Of a stretch of 36,419 bases of DNA, positions 1-8,750 are shown one piece after another. The stretch is taken from positions 1 through 36,419 of the forward strand of contig JBGSLN010000132.1 of the NCBI GenBank assembly GCA_041740675.1, written 5' to 3'. The position numbers and the translations under genes were made by a program. Positions within the stretch are counted from its first letter, which is position 1. Each line of letters begins with the position of its first letter. Origin of the DNA: JBGSLN01 sp041740675 (GTDB taxonomy: Bacteria > Pseudomonadota > Gammaproteobacteria > JBGSLN01). The notes beneath the pieces were generated by a model that saw nothing but the letters and a program-made list of their open reading frames with translations, had not been told where the DNA came from and searched no databases.

Positions 1-55
1 AATTTAGTTAGCCATGAAATCATTATTACAAATTTTTCTTTGGGAGAATTTAATC

Positions 56-1777
56 ATGATATCTAATAAAACCTATACAACAACAACCAGTTATAGCCAA
101 ATTGAGGAATTATTCTCAGACAATATAGATGACAGGGATGAACCCATATTTAGTAATATACTCGAGAAAATACTAAATAAAAGATGGACATCAAAAGGGG
201 GATATAAAAACACTGAACAAAATAGTTTAGCAATGCTTAGAGAGATAAAAGAAGAACTTATAAGACATGCTAAATTTGATGAACAGAAACACCAATTTGT
301 TATCCATCGAAATGCTCATAGTGAAGAACAGATTCAAAATAAAGTAACATCAATATTTTATAACTACTCAACAAAAAATCCTGAATTATTATGGGATTTG
401 TACAGTCGTTTATGGTATTTGGAAGAAGCTAAAGCCTTAGTTGCTCTAGCAAAAGATATAGCTGGAACCGAGCCATCATACTACTTACAAACTTTAATGC
501 CGACAATAATTATTCCTGAGGCTGTAAATAGTGATTGCGATTTAATTAAGGATTTTGTTTTATTGATTGCTACAACTGGAAATTACTTATTAGCGGAAGT
601 AGCTACTATTACAGAAGTTGCTAATCGATGTATAACGCATGGTAGGCCTCTTTTAATGGCTAATGGACTCGAGAGAGAAATTAGCAATGCTAAATCGGTA
701 ATGAAAGCGGTCATGCGTTTTTTAAAAACTAATAAGGAAGAAAAACATAAAGAGATGTCTGAAAAGATTCAAGATATTATTGAAACTGAGGGAAAAGACA
801 TTGACCCCATAAAAACTGGTTTAAAAGTTAGAACAGCGCAGATTTTATATGATCTTGCTGTGTCAGGTTCTAGCGCTGAGGCAGACCGACCTGATGAGCC
901 TCAAGACCGTGATGCGGGAATGGATGATAAGTTTGCTTCAGCAATATGGCAAATTGGGGAGTTAGATGAAAATGACAAAGAAGAATATAAACGATTAGTG
1001 TTTTGTGTTATTGGAGGAAGAACATTTCAAAGCTATTATAAAACTGTCATAAATGGAAGTGGTAGTTGTGCAGGAACTTTTAAGCGTGATTTGGCTAAAT
1101 TCCTATATGAAAATGTGGATCTCTGTCATGAATGGAAGAAAAATTTAAAAGAGAGATATGCAACGGCAACAAAAGGTAGTGATAGATCTGAACATTGGAT
1201 ACCGTCAGAGGATAAAATAAAAATAATTATTAATCAAAACTACTCAAATATAAGTGTTAATAACATAGTATGTAAAAATGATTTAATACAAGAAAAGATA
1301 AATCAATTAAAAAGCAGCCTTCCTAAAATTGTTGAACAATTACAATTTGTTAAAAATAAATGTGATTCCATTAAGTTTTATCACTTACCTTCCTGTCAAT
1401 TTTTTCAAACGGGGATAGAAATTACCAATGAAGCGTGGCAATTGAAGGATACATTGTCTACTTGTAGTAAGCTGCTACAACAATATTTTAGCCTCGCTGC
1501 TGAACTTTGGGAATCTGTTGATGGCAATCCTGAAATTTATAATGATATACGTAGCTTCATTGGAGGATTGGCAAGTATAAGTGACTCTCCTATGATAGAA
1601 AATATTATAAAGGCAAGTATGTCATTTGAAAGTTTATTAGAAAAAAAATCAGAGGGAGCTATTGATAAAGCTTTGTATGATATTTTAATTAATATTAAAA
1701 TGCTTTTAACAACTTTAGAAAATTATGAGGTTTATATGGAAAAATCTCAGTATTGTCAGTTTGACGGTTCCTTTTAA
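56..1777 (+). CDS. Unrecognised large cytosolic protein (possible effector)
   Basis: I do not recognise this 573-residue protein. The start at 56 is preferred over an in-frame ATG at 14 because GGGAGA sits at 42-47, nine bases upstream of it. There is no signal peptide and no clear membrane segment. The chain is hydrophilic and mostly helical in character, with charged helices around residues 215-260 and a Cys-containing helical C-terminal third. An acidic, Asp/Glu-rich linker lies near residue 285. The gene stands alone on the plus strand, with a hairpin after the stop and a convergent gene beyond. In a genome that appears to be Legionellales, a long orphan cytosolic protein is a reasonable Dot/Icm substrate candidate. 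That is inference only; no catalytic motif was seen. Confidence 0.75.
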   Translation: MISNKTYTTTTSYSQIEELFSDNIDDRDEPIFSNILEKILNKRWTSKGGYKNTEQNSLAMLREIKEELIRHAKFDEQKHQFVIHRNAHSEEQIQNKVTSIFYNYSTKNPELLWDLYSRLWYLEEAKALVALAKDIAGTEPSYYLQTLMPTIIIPEAVNSDCDLIKDFVLLIATTGNYLLAEVATITEVANRCITHGRPLLMANGLEREISNAKSVMKAVMRFLKTNKEEKHKEMSEKIQDIIETEGKDIDPIKTGLKVRTAQILYDLAVSGSSAEADRPDEPQDRDAGMDDKFASAIWQIGELDENDKEEYKRLVFCVIGGRTFQSYYKTVINGSGSCAGTFKRDLAKFLYENVDLCHEWKKNLKERYATATKGSDRSEHWIPSEDKIKIIINQNYSNISVNNIVCKNDLIQEKINQLKSSLPKIVEQLQFVKNKCDSIKFYHLPSCQFFQTGIEITNEAWQLKDTLSTCSKLLQQYFSLAAELWESVDGNPEIYNDIRSFIGGLASISDSPMIENIIKASMSFESLLEKKSEGAIDKALYDILINIKMLLTTLENYEVYMEKSQYCQFDGSF

Positions 1778-1792
1778 TTATTAATAGGATAT

Positions 1793-1825
1793 TATAATGC
1801 TGTCGATTTATTCAACAGCATTATA
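1793..1825 (+). terminator. Perfect 11-bp hairpin after the first gene
   Basis: The arms TATAATGCTGT (1793-1803) and ACAGCATTATA (1815-1825) are exact reverse complements around an 11-base loop, starting 15 bases after the stop at 1777. There is no T-run directly after the stem, so this may be an imperfect terminator or an mRNA-stabilising hairpin. Confidence 0.45.
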
Positions 1826-1869
1826 TACGCCTCTGTTCTCTATAAAAAAAACTCAATCTATCAAATGTC

Positions 1870-1897
1870 AATTAGCTTTGCTGACGCAAAGTTAATT
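1870..1897. terminator. 12-bp hairpin across the pentapeptide gene's stop
   Basis: AATTAGCTTTGC (1870-1881) pairs with GCAAAGTTAATT (1886-1897) around the loop TGAC, with one G-T pair. It overlaps the stop codon of the minus-strand gene and lies between two convergent genes. A T-run for the minus-strand transcript occurs only about 15 bases further on, so this is a weak terminator call. Confidence 0.35.
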
Positions 1898-2500
1898 ATC
1901 GTCTAATCCTTTGATCTCAATATCAAATGATTTTAATAAGCCTATCACATCTGGAAAAGAAAACTTCGCCTTTGCAATTTTGTTTTCTAATGGATTAATC
2001 AAGTAATTAATTGCACCGGTGAAATTAGCTTTACTAAGATTACAATGCTGGAACAAGGTTTTATAAAAATCAGTATAGCAAAGGCTTGCCCCCAATAAAT
2101 CTGCACCACGCAGATCCAATTCATGGGCTTTACATTGCTCAAATACAGTATCAATTAAATTTACTTCAAAAAAATTTCCCAAACTTAGATCACATTGATA
2201 AAATTTAATGGGCGAAGTAAGCTTTATCAGTGGCCATTTTATTTTAGTCCAATCAACACCTATCAATTTACAACTTTCAAATATCACATTCATTAATGAT
2301 GTTGAAGTAAACTTGGTTAGGGAAAGATTGCAAGCAATGAATTCACAATCAGTAAAACAGCAGTATTTAAAAAGAGTGTTCGAAAAATTACATTTTTTGA
2401 AACTGCAAGATTCAAACTGTTTTTTTTCTAAATTCTTTTCTGCTAAATCGATGTTTTCAAAAGTCTGATCATGATATTCAAATTGAAATGAGTCAAGCAT
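1892..2500 (-). CDS. Qnr-like pentapeptide repeat protein
   Basis: This 202-residue protein is built from A(N/D)LXX-like five-residue repeats, with Phe or Leu at the centre of each. Runs such as FESCSFKKCNFSNTLF and LDLRGADLLGASL span roughly residues 28-165. Such repeats fold into a right-handed quadrilateral beta helix. The short C-terminal region with FSFPDVIGLLKSFDIEI resembles the dimerisation tail of the Qnr/MfpA group, which mimics DNA and protects gyrase. The length is close to Qnr (about 215). Several repeats contain Cys at the outward positions. The gene starts 8 bases after queF ends, so it is probably co-transcribed with queF and the peptide transporter. A gyrase-related role is inference, because many proteins of this class have unknown targets. 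Confidence 0.85.
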   Translation of the reverse strand: MLDSFQFEYHDQTFENIDLAEKNLEKKQFESCSFKKCNFSNTLFKYCCFTDCEFIACNLSLTKFTSTSLMNVIFESCKLIGVDWTKIKWPLIKLTSPIKFYQCDLSLGNFFEVNLIDTVFEQCKAHELDLRGADLLGASLCYTDFYKTLFQHCNLSKANFTGAINYLINPLENKIAKAKFSFPDVIGLLKSFDIEIKGLDDN

Positions 2501-2508
2501 ATAAGCAA

Positions 2509-3369
2509 CTACTGCCGAAGCAATCGGTCATTATTAAGTTGATAGTTAATTTCTGTGGTTCTAAAAGGATTAATATCAATGCCCCCACGACGAGTATATC
2601 GTGCATAGACGGTTAATTCTTTAGGTTGACATCGTTTTAAAATATTCATAAAGATACGCTCTACACATTGTTCATGAAATTCATTATGTTCTCGCAATGA
2701 GATAATATATTTTAACAGTCCAGCATGATTGATTTTTTTTCCTTGATAATGAATATAAATACTGCCCCAATCCGGTTGATTGGTTACTAAGCAATTAGAT
2801 TTTAATAAATCTGAATTTAATTCTTCTTCAATTTCTGAATGTTGTGTGGCTGAATTTTCTGTTGTTAAAAAAGAGGGGTCAGGTTGATAAGTGTTAATGG
2901 CAATATCTAAGTGATCAATATTAATTCCTGGCAATCGACAGTTAGTCTGGAAATTGTGAATTTCTTGAACAAGAGAAATTTTAATTTTAATCGATGTTTT
3001 AGTTCCTTTACTTAAATCTTCGCTAATAATTTTTTCTAGCTGATCTTTATTTGTAAATTGCATTGCATTGAAGGAAATGAGATAGAGTTTCAACGATTTT
3101 GATTCAAAGATATTTTCTGAGTCAGCTGGAACTTCAATGGTTGCAATTGCAACCATTGGTTTACCTTTGTCATTTAACCAAGATAACTCATAAGCATTCC
3201 AAATATCAACTCCTGTAAAGGGTAATATATTGTTGATACCAATTTCTTTACGTTTGATTGTTCGAGGAATAAAAAATAATAAATTTGGATTATAAGAAGA
3301 TTCATAAGCAGCTTCTTTACCGAGTGGTGAAGCTGCTTTAAGTTTTTCTATATGGAGATCATTAGCCAT
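2509..3369 (-). CDS. queF: NADPH-dependent 7-cyano-7-deazaguanine reductase
   Basis: QueF reduces the nitrile preQ0 to the amine preQ1, the last step before base exchange into tRNA in queuosine synthesis. At 286 residues it is the long, two-domain E. coli type (282). The nucleophilic Cys193 and Asp200 lie in SNCLVTNQPDWGS. The NADPH-binding signature FESKSLKLYLISFN is at residues 88-101, and HNEFHEQCVERI at 228-239 completes the active site. The ATG overlaps the end of the upstream POT transporter gene by 8 bases, which implies translational coupling. The other queuosine genes are not in this window. Confidence 0.95.
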   Translation of the reverse strand: MANDLHIEKLKAASPLGKEAAYESSYNPNLLFFIPRTIKRKEIGINNILPFTGVDIWNAYELSWLNDKGKPMVAIATIEVPADSENIFESKSLKLYLISFNAMQFTNKDQLEKIISEDLSKGTKTSIKIKISLVQEIHNFQTNCRLPGINIDHLDIAINTYQPDPSFLTTENSATQHSEIEEELNSDLLKSNCLVTNQPDWGSIYIHYQGKKINHAGLLKYIISLREHNEFHEQCVERIFMNILKRCQPKELTVYARYTRRGGIDINPFRTTEINYQLNNDRLLRQ

Positions 3370-4795
3370 GTGCTGTTATAGCTCGGTTAACTAACGGTCT
3401 GATTAGCCACATAATTAATGCAATCGCTGCTGCAAATAATCCAATTTTTGCAAATACATTACAATAAATTTGCAAACTCATGTGTACATCTGTAATTACC
3501 CCAGTGGGTGGAACTGTTAACGCGCCTACCCAAGCTGAAATTGGACCAGCCAACATGGTAGTTAAAAACCAAATACCCATCACAAACCCGCTCATACTAG
3601 CAGGACATAATTCTGCAACCATTGCGAGGCCTAATCCAGAAATCAATAGTTCACCGGCAGATTGGAAAAAGTAAGTGAAGACCATCCATAAAGGGGATGC
3701 TAATCCGCTTGTTGCAGTAAACTGCGGAATATATAGGATTAAAAATGCAATAGCGCATAATGTCATCCCAATGCAAAATTTAGTTGCATGTGTCCCTGGT
3801 ACTCGGTGATAAATAACTGCTAATAATGGGGAAAGAATAAAGATAAATAATGGATTAAGAGCCTGATATTCTGCGGGAGGAATATTGATACCCCAAACAA
3901 GATTATTAATATTGTGTACTGCAAAGTAAGTTAATGAAGTGGGCATTTGATTATATAAAACGAAGAACATAATGCCTTCTAAAATTAAGATAAACGCTAT
4001 TAACATCCGCGAACGTTCAGATCCATGTAATTTTAAGGCTTTTGCCACAAACCAAATAAAACCACCTGTAGTTACTATACCTACAATGGTATAACAAATA
4101 AGAATATAATTTAATAACTTACCAAAAATTAAGGTTGCTAAAATAGCACCTATTATAACAACAAGTAACCTTGACCATTTGACAGGTTCACGGCCTGCTT
4201 CTGTAGAAATATGGGCGATTAAACCATAAAATGCATAAAAACTTAAAATACCGCAAAGTAAGCCGAAGGAACACACAATAAATGCAGCGGTCCAGCCAAT
4301 TTTTACTGCAATGATGGGTGTCAATGACATAGAAACAAATGCACCAATATTAATAGCCATATAATAAAGAGTCATTGCACTGTCGAGCGCAGGATCTCCT
4401 TTTGCATAGAGCTTAGAAATTAAAGAAGAAGGATTTGCTTTAAAAAGTGCATTACCGACTACGATAGCACCTAAAGCATAATAGACCGTGCTGGTTGAGG
4501 CAAAAGCCATACCAGCATAGCCAAGCATTAATATAATCGCACCTAGGACGATACAACGCTTTGCACCTAAATAATTATCCCCAATAAAACCGCCTACCCA
4601 AATAAAGCCATAAACAAAGGAAAAAAAAGCGCCCCACAGATAAATACTGTGTGCTTGGGAAAATCCTAAGTATTTTAAAAAATAAATTGTAGCAATTGCT
4701 TGCATCCCATAAAAACCAAAGCGTTCCCAAAATTCAACTGCCCAAAATACCCAAAATGGTTTGGACATACTAGAAATTGCACTCGCTTGTTTCAT
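3362..4795 (-). CDS. POT-family proton-dependent peptide transporter
   Basis: This inner-membrane protein imports di- and tripeptides with protons. The POT signature FWERFGFYGM lies in the first helix, and a second characteristic stretch (SAGELLISGLGLAMV) lies in the C-terminal half. Twelve or more hydrophobic segments fill the chain. I chose the ATG at 4795 (477 residues) because AGGAG lies four bases upstream of it. An in-frame ATG at 4852 would add 19 non-hydrophobic residues and has no visible ribosome site. It is the first gene of a POT-queF-pentapeptide operon, and the divergent gene at 4913 shares its upstream region. Amino-acid and peptide import is typical of Legionellales, which feed on protein. 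Confidence 0.92.
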   Translation of the reverse strand: MKQASAISSMSKPFWVFWAVEFWERFGFYGMQAIATIYFLKYLGFSQAHSIYLWGAFFSFVYGFIWVGGFIGDNYLGAKRCIVLGAIILMLGYAGMAFASTSTVYYALGAIVVGNALFKANPSSLISKLYAKGDPALDSAMTLYYMAINIGAFVSMSLTPIIAVKIGWTAAFIVCSFGLLCGILSFYAFYGLIAHISTEAGREPVKWSRLLVVIIGAILATLIFGKLLNYILICYTIVGIVTTGGFIWFVAKALKLHGSERSRMLIAFILILEGIMFFVLYNQMPTSLTYFAVHNINNLVWGINIPPAEYQALNPLFIFILSPLLAVIYHRVPGTHATKFCIGMTLCAIAFLILYIPQFTATSGLASPLWMVFTYFFQSAGELLISGLGLAMVAELCPASMSGFVMGIWFLTTMLAGPISAWVGALTVPPTGVITDVHMSLQIYCNVFAKIGLFAAAIALIMWLIRPLVNRAITAHG

Positions 4796-4912
4796 AAAAC
4801 TCCTAAAAAATTTGACTAAAAATTCTTTGCATTTATACTCAATTAAGTCCATAGGCTTAATTTAATAAGTTCAGGCCTTATATTCATCTATTCCAGAGCT
4901 TTAAATATTAGT

Positions 4913-5848
4913 ATGCAACTATCCAAAATAAGAACATTATCTTTTAGAACAAAGCTAATATTTATTGTCATTTTAATAGCGACAGGGCTCTTCCTTTTTA
5001 ATCTTTTTACATACAAATATCAAGCATCTTCTTATATTACTTTTAACGACTTGTTAATAATATTACCAGCATATCTTTTATATATATTTTCAAAAAATAT
5101 TAAGCAGAGCCATCCATCGGTATCCTTTGCGCTTGAAGGATTTTGGTCAATAATACTGGTATCCTTTGTTATTAATTATTTTACTATAACGATCCAATAT
5201 ACTCCTTTCAAATTACAAGATGCATTATTACAGCAATGGGATTTATGGATAGGTTTTAATGTTATTACTGTTGTAAATTGGTTTTATCAATGGCCAGCGT
5301 TTATTTTTTTGATAAAAGTAGCTTATAGTACCAATATAACACAATTAATGTTTATACCACTATTTTTAGCAATTTTGCAGCAAAGACGAAGACTCGACGT
5401 TTTTTTAAATGCCACTTTATTATCTTTTATTATTGGATTTTTAATTTACTATTTTTTTCCTACGTCGGATCCTGCCCATATCCTTGTAAATCCGCATTTT
5501 ACCAAACAGATGTATTCTGTGCCAGCGCGATTTTATGATATACAGCACTATATTCCAAATGATGATCTTTCAGGGGGAATTATTGGTTTCCCTTCTTTTC
5601 ATACCATTTGGGCAATTACGGCAGCCTATTCTCTAAAAAATTATAAAATTGTTTTTTATCCATTAATAGTGTGGAACAGTTTAATTATCATTGCAACCCT
5701 CGCATTAGGGTGGCATTTTTTGGTGGATACCATTGCAGGTGTGGTGATAGTGATCTTTTCAATCCTAATTGCAGAAAAGCAATCAAAACAACAAGATTAT
5801 CCATTAAAGGCTATGTTAGCGCTTTATAAAAGAGAATTAATCAAGTAA
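4913..5848 (+). CDS. PAP2-superfamily membrane phosphatase (PAP2_3/Aur1-like)
   Basis: This 311-residue integral membrane protein has about eight hydrophobic segments. The conserved phosphatase motifs are GFPSFHT (residues 225-231) and GWHFLVDTIAG (266-276). The two histidines and Asp271-272 region form the usual catalytic set, while FFPTSDP (181-187) takes the position of the first motif. The arrangement fits the PAP2_3 group (inositolphosphotransferase/Aur1-like) rather than the classic KX6RP phosphatidate phosphatases. The likely substrate is a lipid phosphate or lipid head group at the inner membrane, with the exact reaction unknown. The last 8 bases overlap the convergent thiN gene. Confidence 0.85.
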   Translation: MQLSKIRTLSFRTKLIFIVILIATGLFLFNLFTYKYQASSYITFNDLLIILPAYLLYIFSKNIKQSHPSVSFALEGFWSIILVSFVINYFTITIQYTPFKLQDALLQQWDLWIGFNVITVVNWFYQWPAFIFLIKVAYSTNITQLMFIPLFLAILQQRRRLDVFLNATLLSFIIGFLIYYFFPTSDPAHILVNPHFTKQMYSVPARFYDIQHYIPNDDLSGGIIGFPSFHTIWAITAAYSLKNYKIVFYPLIVWNSLIIIATLALGWHFLVDTIAGVVIVIFSILIAEKQSKQQDYPLKAMLALYKRELIK

Positions 5849-6485
5849 AAATTAACTCAGTTTGATGGCTAATGATTAATAATACTTCGCCATTAATACT
5901 GATGCGAGCACTGGGATGAATCAAATGATTAGAGGTGCTCTCTTGTTTGGCAAATTCTAACTTCAATTCTTGCATATCATATTTTAAACCTTTGCTTGAA
6001 ACTATAGCTTTAGGAAAGGAAAGTAATGCTAAAGGTTCAATATTATCCGCAACTATGACAATATTTTTATTTTTTATATAATAAATTTTTTCAGTTTCGG
6101 TAAAAATTGTTATTTTTTTTATTTGAGGATACACACGTTTTAAAATGCGCAAATTATGTAGGCTATGATCTAAACGTGCACCGATTGCTTGGCAGATAGT
6201 AATGGATTTAGGTTGGAGATTAAGGGCAAAATCAATGCCTTTTTCTAAATCAGTTGAATCTTGGTCAGGTATTAAAACAAATTCAATGTTGTCAATAAGG
6301 TCTCGATCAACAGAATCAAAATCACCGAGTACAATATCTGGAACAATATTTCGTTCAATACAAGAAATAATTGCCCCATCTAAGGCAATTGTTTTTTTAT
6401 CTAATTGTAACTCTGTTAGCAATTCGAGAGGTAGTATTGGTCCATTAGCTATAATTAACCAATCTTGTTGTAAAAAATCATTCAA
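5841..6485 (-). CDS. thiN: Thiamine pyrophosphokinase
   Basis: This enzyme transfers pyrophosphate from ATP to thiamine, making thiamine diphosphate in one step, as in thiamine salvage. The TPK motifs are present: GDFDSV (54-59), DQDSTDLEKG (74-83) and GARLDHSLHN (102-111). At 214 residues the size is normal. The start codon is TTG, nine bases after GGAG (which lies inside the preceding gene). No in-frame ATG exists at the right place, and the nearby ATG is in another frame. The gene overlaps the end of the PQ-loop gene by 8 bases, so translation is probably coupled. The 3' end overlaps the convergent PAP2 gene. Confidence 0.93.
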   Translation of the reverse strand: MNDFLQQDWLIIANGPILPLELLTELQLDKKTIALDGAIISCIERNIVPDIVLGDFDSVDRDLIDNIEFVLIPDQDSTDLEKGIDFALNLQPKSITICQAIGARLDHSLHNLRILKRVYPQIKKITIFTETEKIYYIKNKNIVIVADNIEPLALLSFPKAIVSSKGLKYDMQELKLEFAKQESTSNHLIHPSARISINGEVLLIISHQTELIFT

Positions 6486-7155
6486 GCATGCCTACTCCTT
6501 TGAAAGATACGTCAGTTTGCGAAGATGGTTTATATCGATAATATATTCCTTGGCCAAGAACAATAAATTTTTGTGCCAGTGAAATTGGCACATAATATTT
6601 ACTAGGCCAATCATAATTTAATGCATAAGTAGTAATAACGTCACATAAAGCACTGAATATCGATACTAATACAAAGCTGGTACTCAAACCTTCAGTAGAT
6701 TTATTAGCATAATTCTTTATAATCTGGGGAATGAAGAAAGTAAACCAACAAAAATTTGAAATCATTCCAGCCATATCATAAAAAAACTTAGTATGCTTAT
6801 CGATTGTGATAGTCAATATTGCATAGCAAAAAAAAGTAATAAAGAAAATACTGATAAAATAAAAAATTTGTAGTTCAAAAAATGATTTTAAACCGTATTT
6901 CCAAAATTGAAAATGTTCAATTGCTAAATAGCATAAACCGAAGATAGTGACCATTCTATATTGAATAGGCATTTCTCGGCCAAAACCATAAACCAAATCA
7001 GCTAAATATCCTGCAACTAATAGGCCATGCATCCATAAACTCAATCCCGATGTGCTTTTTCGTTTGAATGTTAATCGTACCTGTGGCAAAAACCAAATAA
7101 AATAGAGAAAGGTAGAGATATTTAAACTAAGTTCACCAATCATATGTACATTCAT
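6478..7155 (-). CDS. PQ-loop (SWEET/cystinosin-fold) membrane transporter
   Basis: This 225-residue protein has seven probable membrane segments arranged as two PQ-loop units. The hallmark Pro-Gln pairs are in FIWFLPQVRLTFKRKST (near residues 19-35) and FFIPQIIKNYANKST (near 140-154). Each is followed by the usual S-x-G-L-S stretch. Proteins of this fold move small solutes (sugars, amino acids, vitamins) by alternating access. The start overlaps the mscS stop in a TGATG arrangement, and the 3' end overlaps thiN. Coupling to thiN suggests thiamine or a precursor as the substrate, but this is inferred only from context. Sugar or amino-acid transport cannot be excluded. Confidence 0.88.
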   Translation of the reverse strand: MNVHMIGELSLNISTFLYFIWFLPQVRLTFKRKSTSGLSLWMHGLLVAGYLADLVYGFGREMPIQYRMVTIFGLCYLAIEHFQFWKYGLKSFFELQIFYFISIFFITFFCYAILTITIDKHTKFFYDMAGMISNFCWFTFFIPQIIKNYANKSTEGLSTSFVLVSIFSALCDVITTYALNYDWPSKYYVPISLAQKFIVLGQGIYYRYKPSSQTDVSFKGVGMLE

Positions 7156-7964
7156 CAGAGGCTCCCATTTTCTTTTTTAAGATGTAAGTCTAATTGTGGA
7201 AATGGTAAAGAAATATTTTCTTCAGAGAACTTTTGCTTAACAGCTTCCAGCAATTTATGTTTAGCAATAGTGTAATTCTCAGTTAACACCCAAAATCGAA
7301 CAAGCATTATAATTGAGCTATCAGCCAAATTAGCCACTCCTATAACAGGTTGTTCTGATTGTACAACAAAGTCAGCTGTTGATAACATTGTTTCAAGTAA
7401 ATTTTTTGCTTTTTGTAAGTCAGTTTCATAGCCAACACCAATTTCTATATCCAAGCGACGTAATTTATAAAATGATTGGTTAGTAATGGGATTAACAATA
7501 ATACCGTTATTGGGAATAAATATGCATTCATTCGAAGAGCTTTTTAATTGAGTCAAAAACAAATTAATATTAATAATGGTTCCGGAATTCCCATTTACTA
7601 CAATAAAATCCCCAATTTTAAAAGGGCGTAGAAATATAATCAAAAATCCAGCAGCAATATTGCTAAGAAAATCTTTTAATGCAAAGCCAATGGCCAGACT
7701 GCCTGCACCCAGCAGAGTAATAAGTGTAGCAGTAGGAACCCCTAACTTTCCTAAAGTCATAATAATAGTAATAACCAGAACAACAGAAAAAACTAAATTA
7801 GTGAGGAATGTTATCAGTATTTCATCATTTTTAATTTTCATTCCATGTTTTAAAAACCGTTTTAATATAGAAGCAATAGTTATACCAACGATAAGAATTA
7901 ATAAAGCAGCAAAAAGATGTGGTAGATATGACAGAATATAAGTCTCATAGGTTTTTAGTAACAT
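7155..7964 (-). CDS. mscS: Small-conductance mechanosensitive channel
   Basis: This is an MscS-type channel that opens under membrane tension and releases solutes during hypo-osmotic shock. At 269 residues it is close to E. coli MscS (286). There are three membrane helices, with the pore-lining third helix at about residues 77-112 carrying the Gly/Ala-rich packing pattern (LLGAGSLAIGFALKDFLSN). The beta domain follows (FKIGDFIVVNGNSGTI), with the C-terminal cytoplasmic vestibule after it. The gene begins 81 bases after the formylglutamate amidohydrolase gene, so it may have its own promoter. A 6-bp hairpin (8016-8031) lies in that gap. It shares a TGATG junction with the PQ-loop gene. Confidence 0.95.
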   Translation of the reverse strand: MLLKTYETYILSYLPHLFAALLILIVGITIASILKRFLKHGMKIKNDEILITFLTNLVFSVVLVITIIMTLGKLGVPTATLITLLGAGSLAIGFALKDFLSNIAAGFLIIFLRPFKIGDFIVVNGNSGTIININLFLTQLKSSSNECIFIPNNGIIVNPITNQSFYKLRRLDIEIGVGYETDLQKAKNLLETMLSTADFVVQSEQPVIGVANLADSSIIMLVRFWVLTENYTIAKHKLLEAVKQKFSEENISLPFPQLDLHLKKENGSL

Positions 7965-8045
7965 TTATTTGTTCACTCACATTATTTATAGTTTCAGCGT
8001 ATTAGTGCTTTTTGTTGCGATTTCTATCGCAGAATTTTGACTTAA

Positions 8046-8750
8046 CTACTCAACCATTACTTTTTCAATGGCCGTAACAATATCTTGCACTAATGATGTT
8101 TTACAATTTCCTGATAAATCAAAGTGTTTTTGGTTCATTTCAATTTCTATACCCAAGTAATATTTATTAGGAGTTTGTTTTCGTAAAAAAGAAGTAAAGC
8201 CATCACTCACTCCTCGATATGGGTAATTAAAGCGAATTTTAAAATCCTGGTTAATAAAATGCATAATTGATTTAAAATTTTCACAAAACTTTTTTTCTTG
8301 TAATCGTTGGGGGTCGTAAAGAAGACCAACATCATTATTTCGAAATTCCCCATTTAATTCAGGCGTAAAGCTATGTAATGACAAATGCAATACCGAAATT
8401 CTTCTAGAGTAATAATCATGAATATGGTTGCTTAGCCAATTGCGATAAGGATGATAATAATTTTTTAGTATATTATTTTTTTCAGTTTCAGAAAGATGTT
8501 TAGTAACATTTGAAAATAAATTTTTATTTTTTAAGGAACGGTTCAAGTCAATTAACAAACGACTCCATTGAGCAGCTTTATGTTGAGTCGCTAATTTTTT
8601 TTTGCAAATAGCGTGATAAAGCCTATCAGCGCCAATATCCGAACCACGGTGACTTTTAATCAGTTTTTGTTGATTGATAAATAAATGTGAATATTGAGTT
8701 GGAATATTTTTAGAAGCATGCTCACAACTTATTATTAATACAGATTTCAT
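8046..8750 (-). CDS. N-formylglutamate amidohydrolase-family enzyme
   Basis: The protein belongs to the FGase family, metal-dependent amidohydrolases with a fold related to zinc carboxypeptidases. Recognisable pieces are SCEHASKNIP near the N-terminus, HRGSDIGADRL and HSFTPELNGEFRNNDVGLL. I start it at the ATG at 8750 (235 residues), which forms an ATGA overlap with the preceding gene's stop. A longer frame begins with GTG at 8780. HutG acts in histidine breakdown, but no other hut gene is present. Here it is the fourth gene of a coupled cluster with two amide-bond ligases and a peptidase, so it more likely removes an acyl or gamma-glutamyl-type group from that pathway's product. The specific substrate is unknown. 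Confidence 0.88.
   Translation of the reverse strand: MKSVLIISCEHASKNIPTQYSHLFINQQKLIKSHRGSDIGADRLYHAICKKKLATQHKAAQWSRLLIDLNRSLKNKNLFSNVTKHLSETEKNNILKNYYHPYRNWLSNHIHDYYSRRISVLHLSLHSFTPELNGEFRNNDVGLLYDPQRLQEKKFCENFKSIMHFINQDFKIRFNYPYRGVSDGFTSFLRKQTPNKYYLGIEIEMNQKHFDLSGNCKTSLVQDIVTAIEKVMVE

Noticed and set aside
2208..2468. 86-codon plus-strand frame
   Set aside because: It lies wholly inside the pentapeptide repeat gene on the other strand; the repeats keep the reverse frame open.
8016..8031. TGCGAT/ATCGCA hairpin between the amidohydrolase and mscS genes as a terminator
   Set aside because: On the minus strand, which carries both genes, the stem is followed by ACAAAAAG and not by T residues, so it does not look like a terminator in the needed direction.
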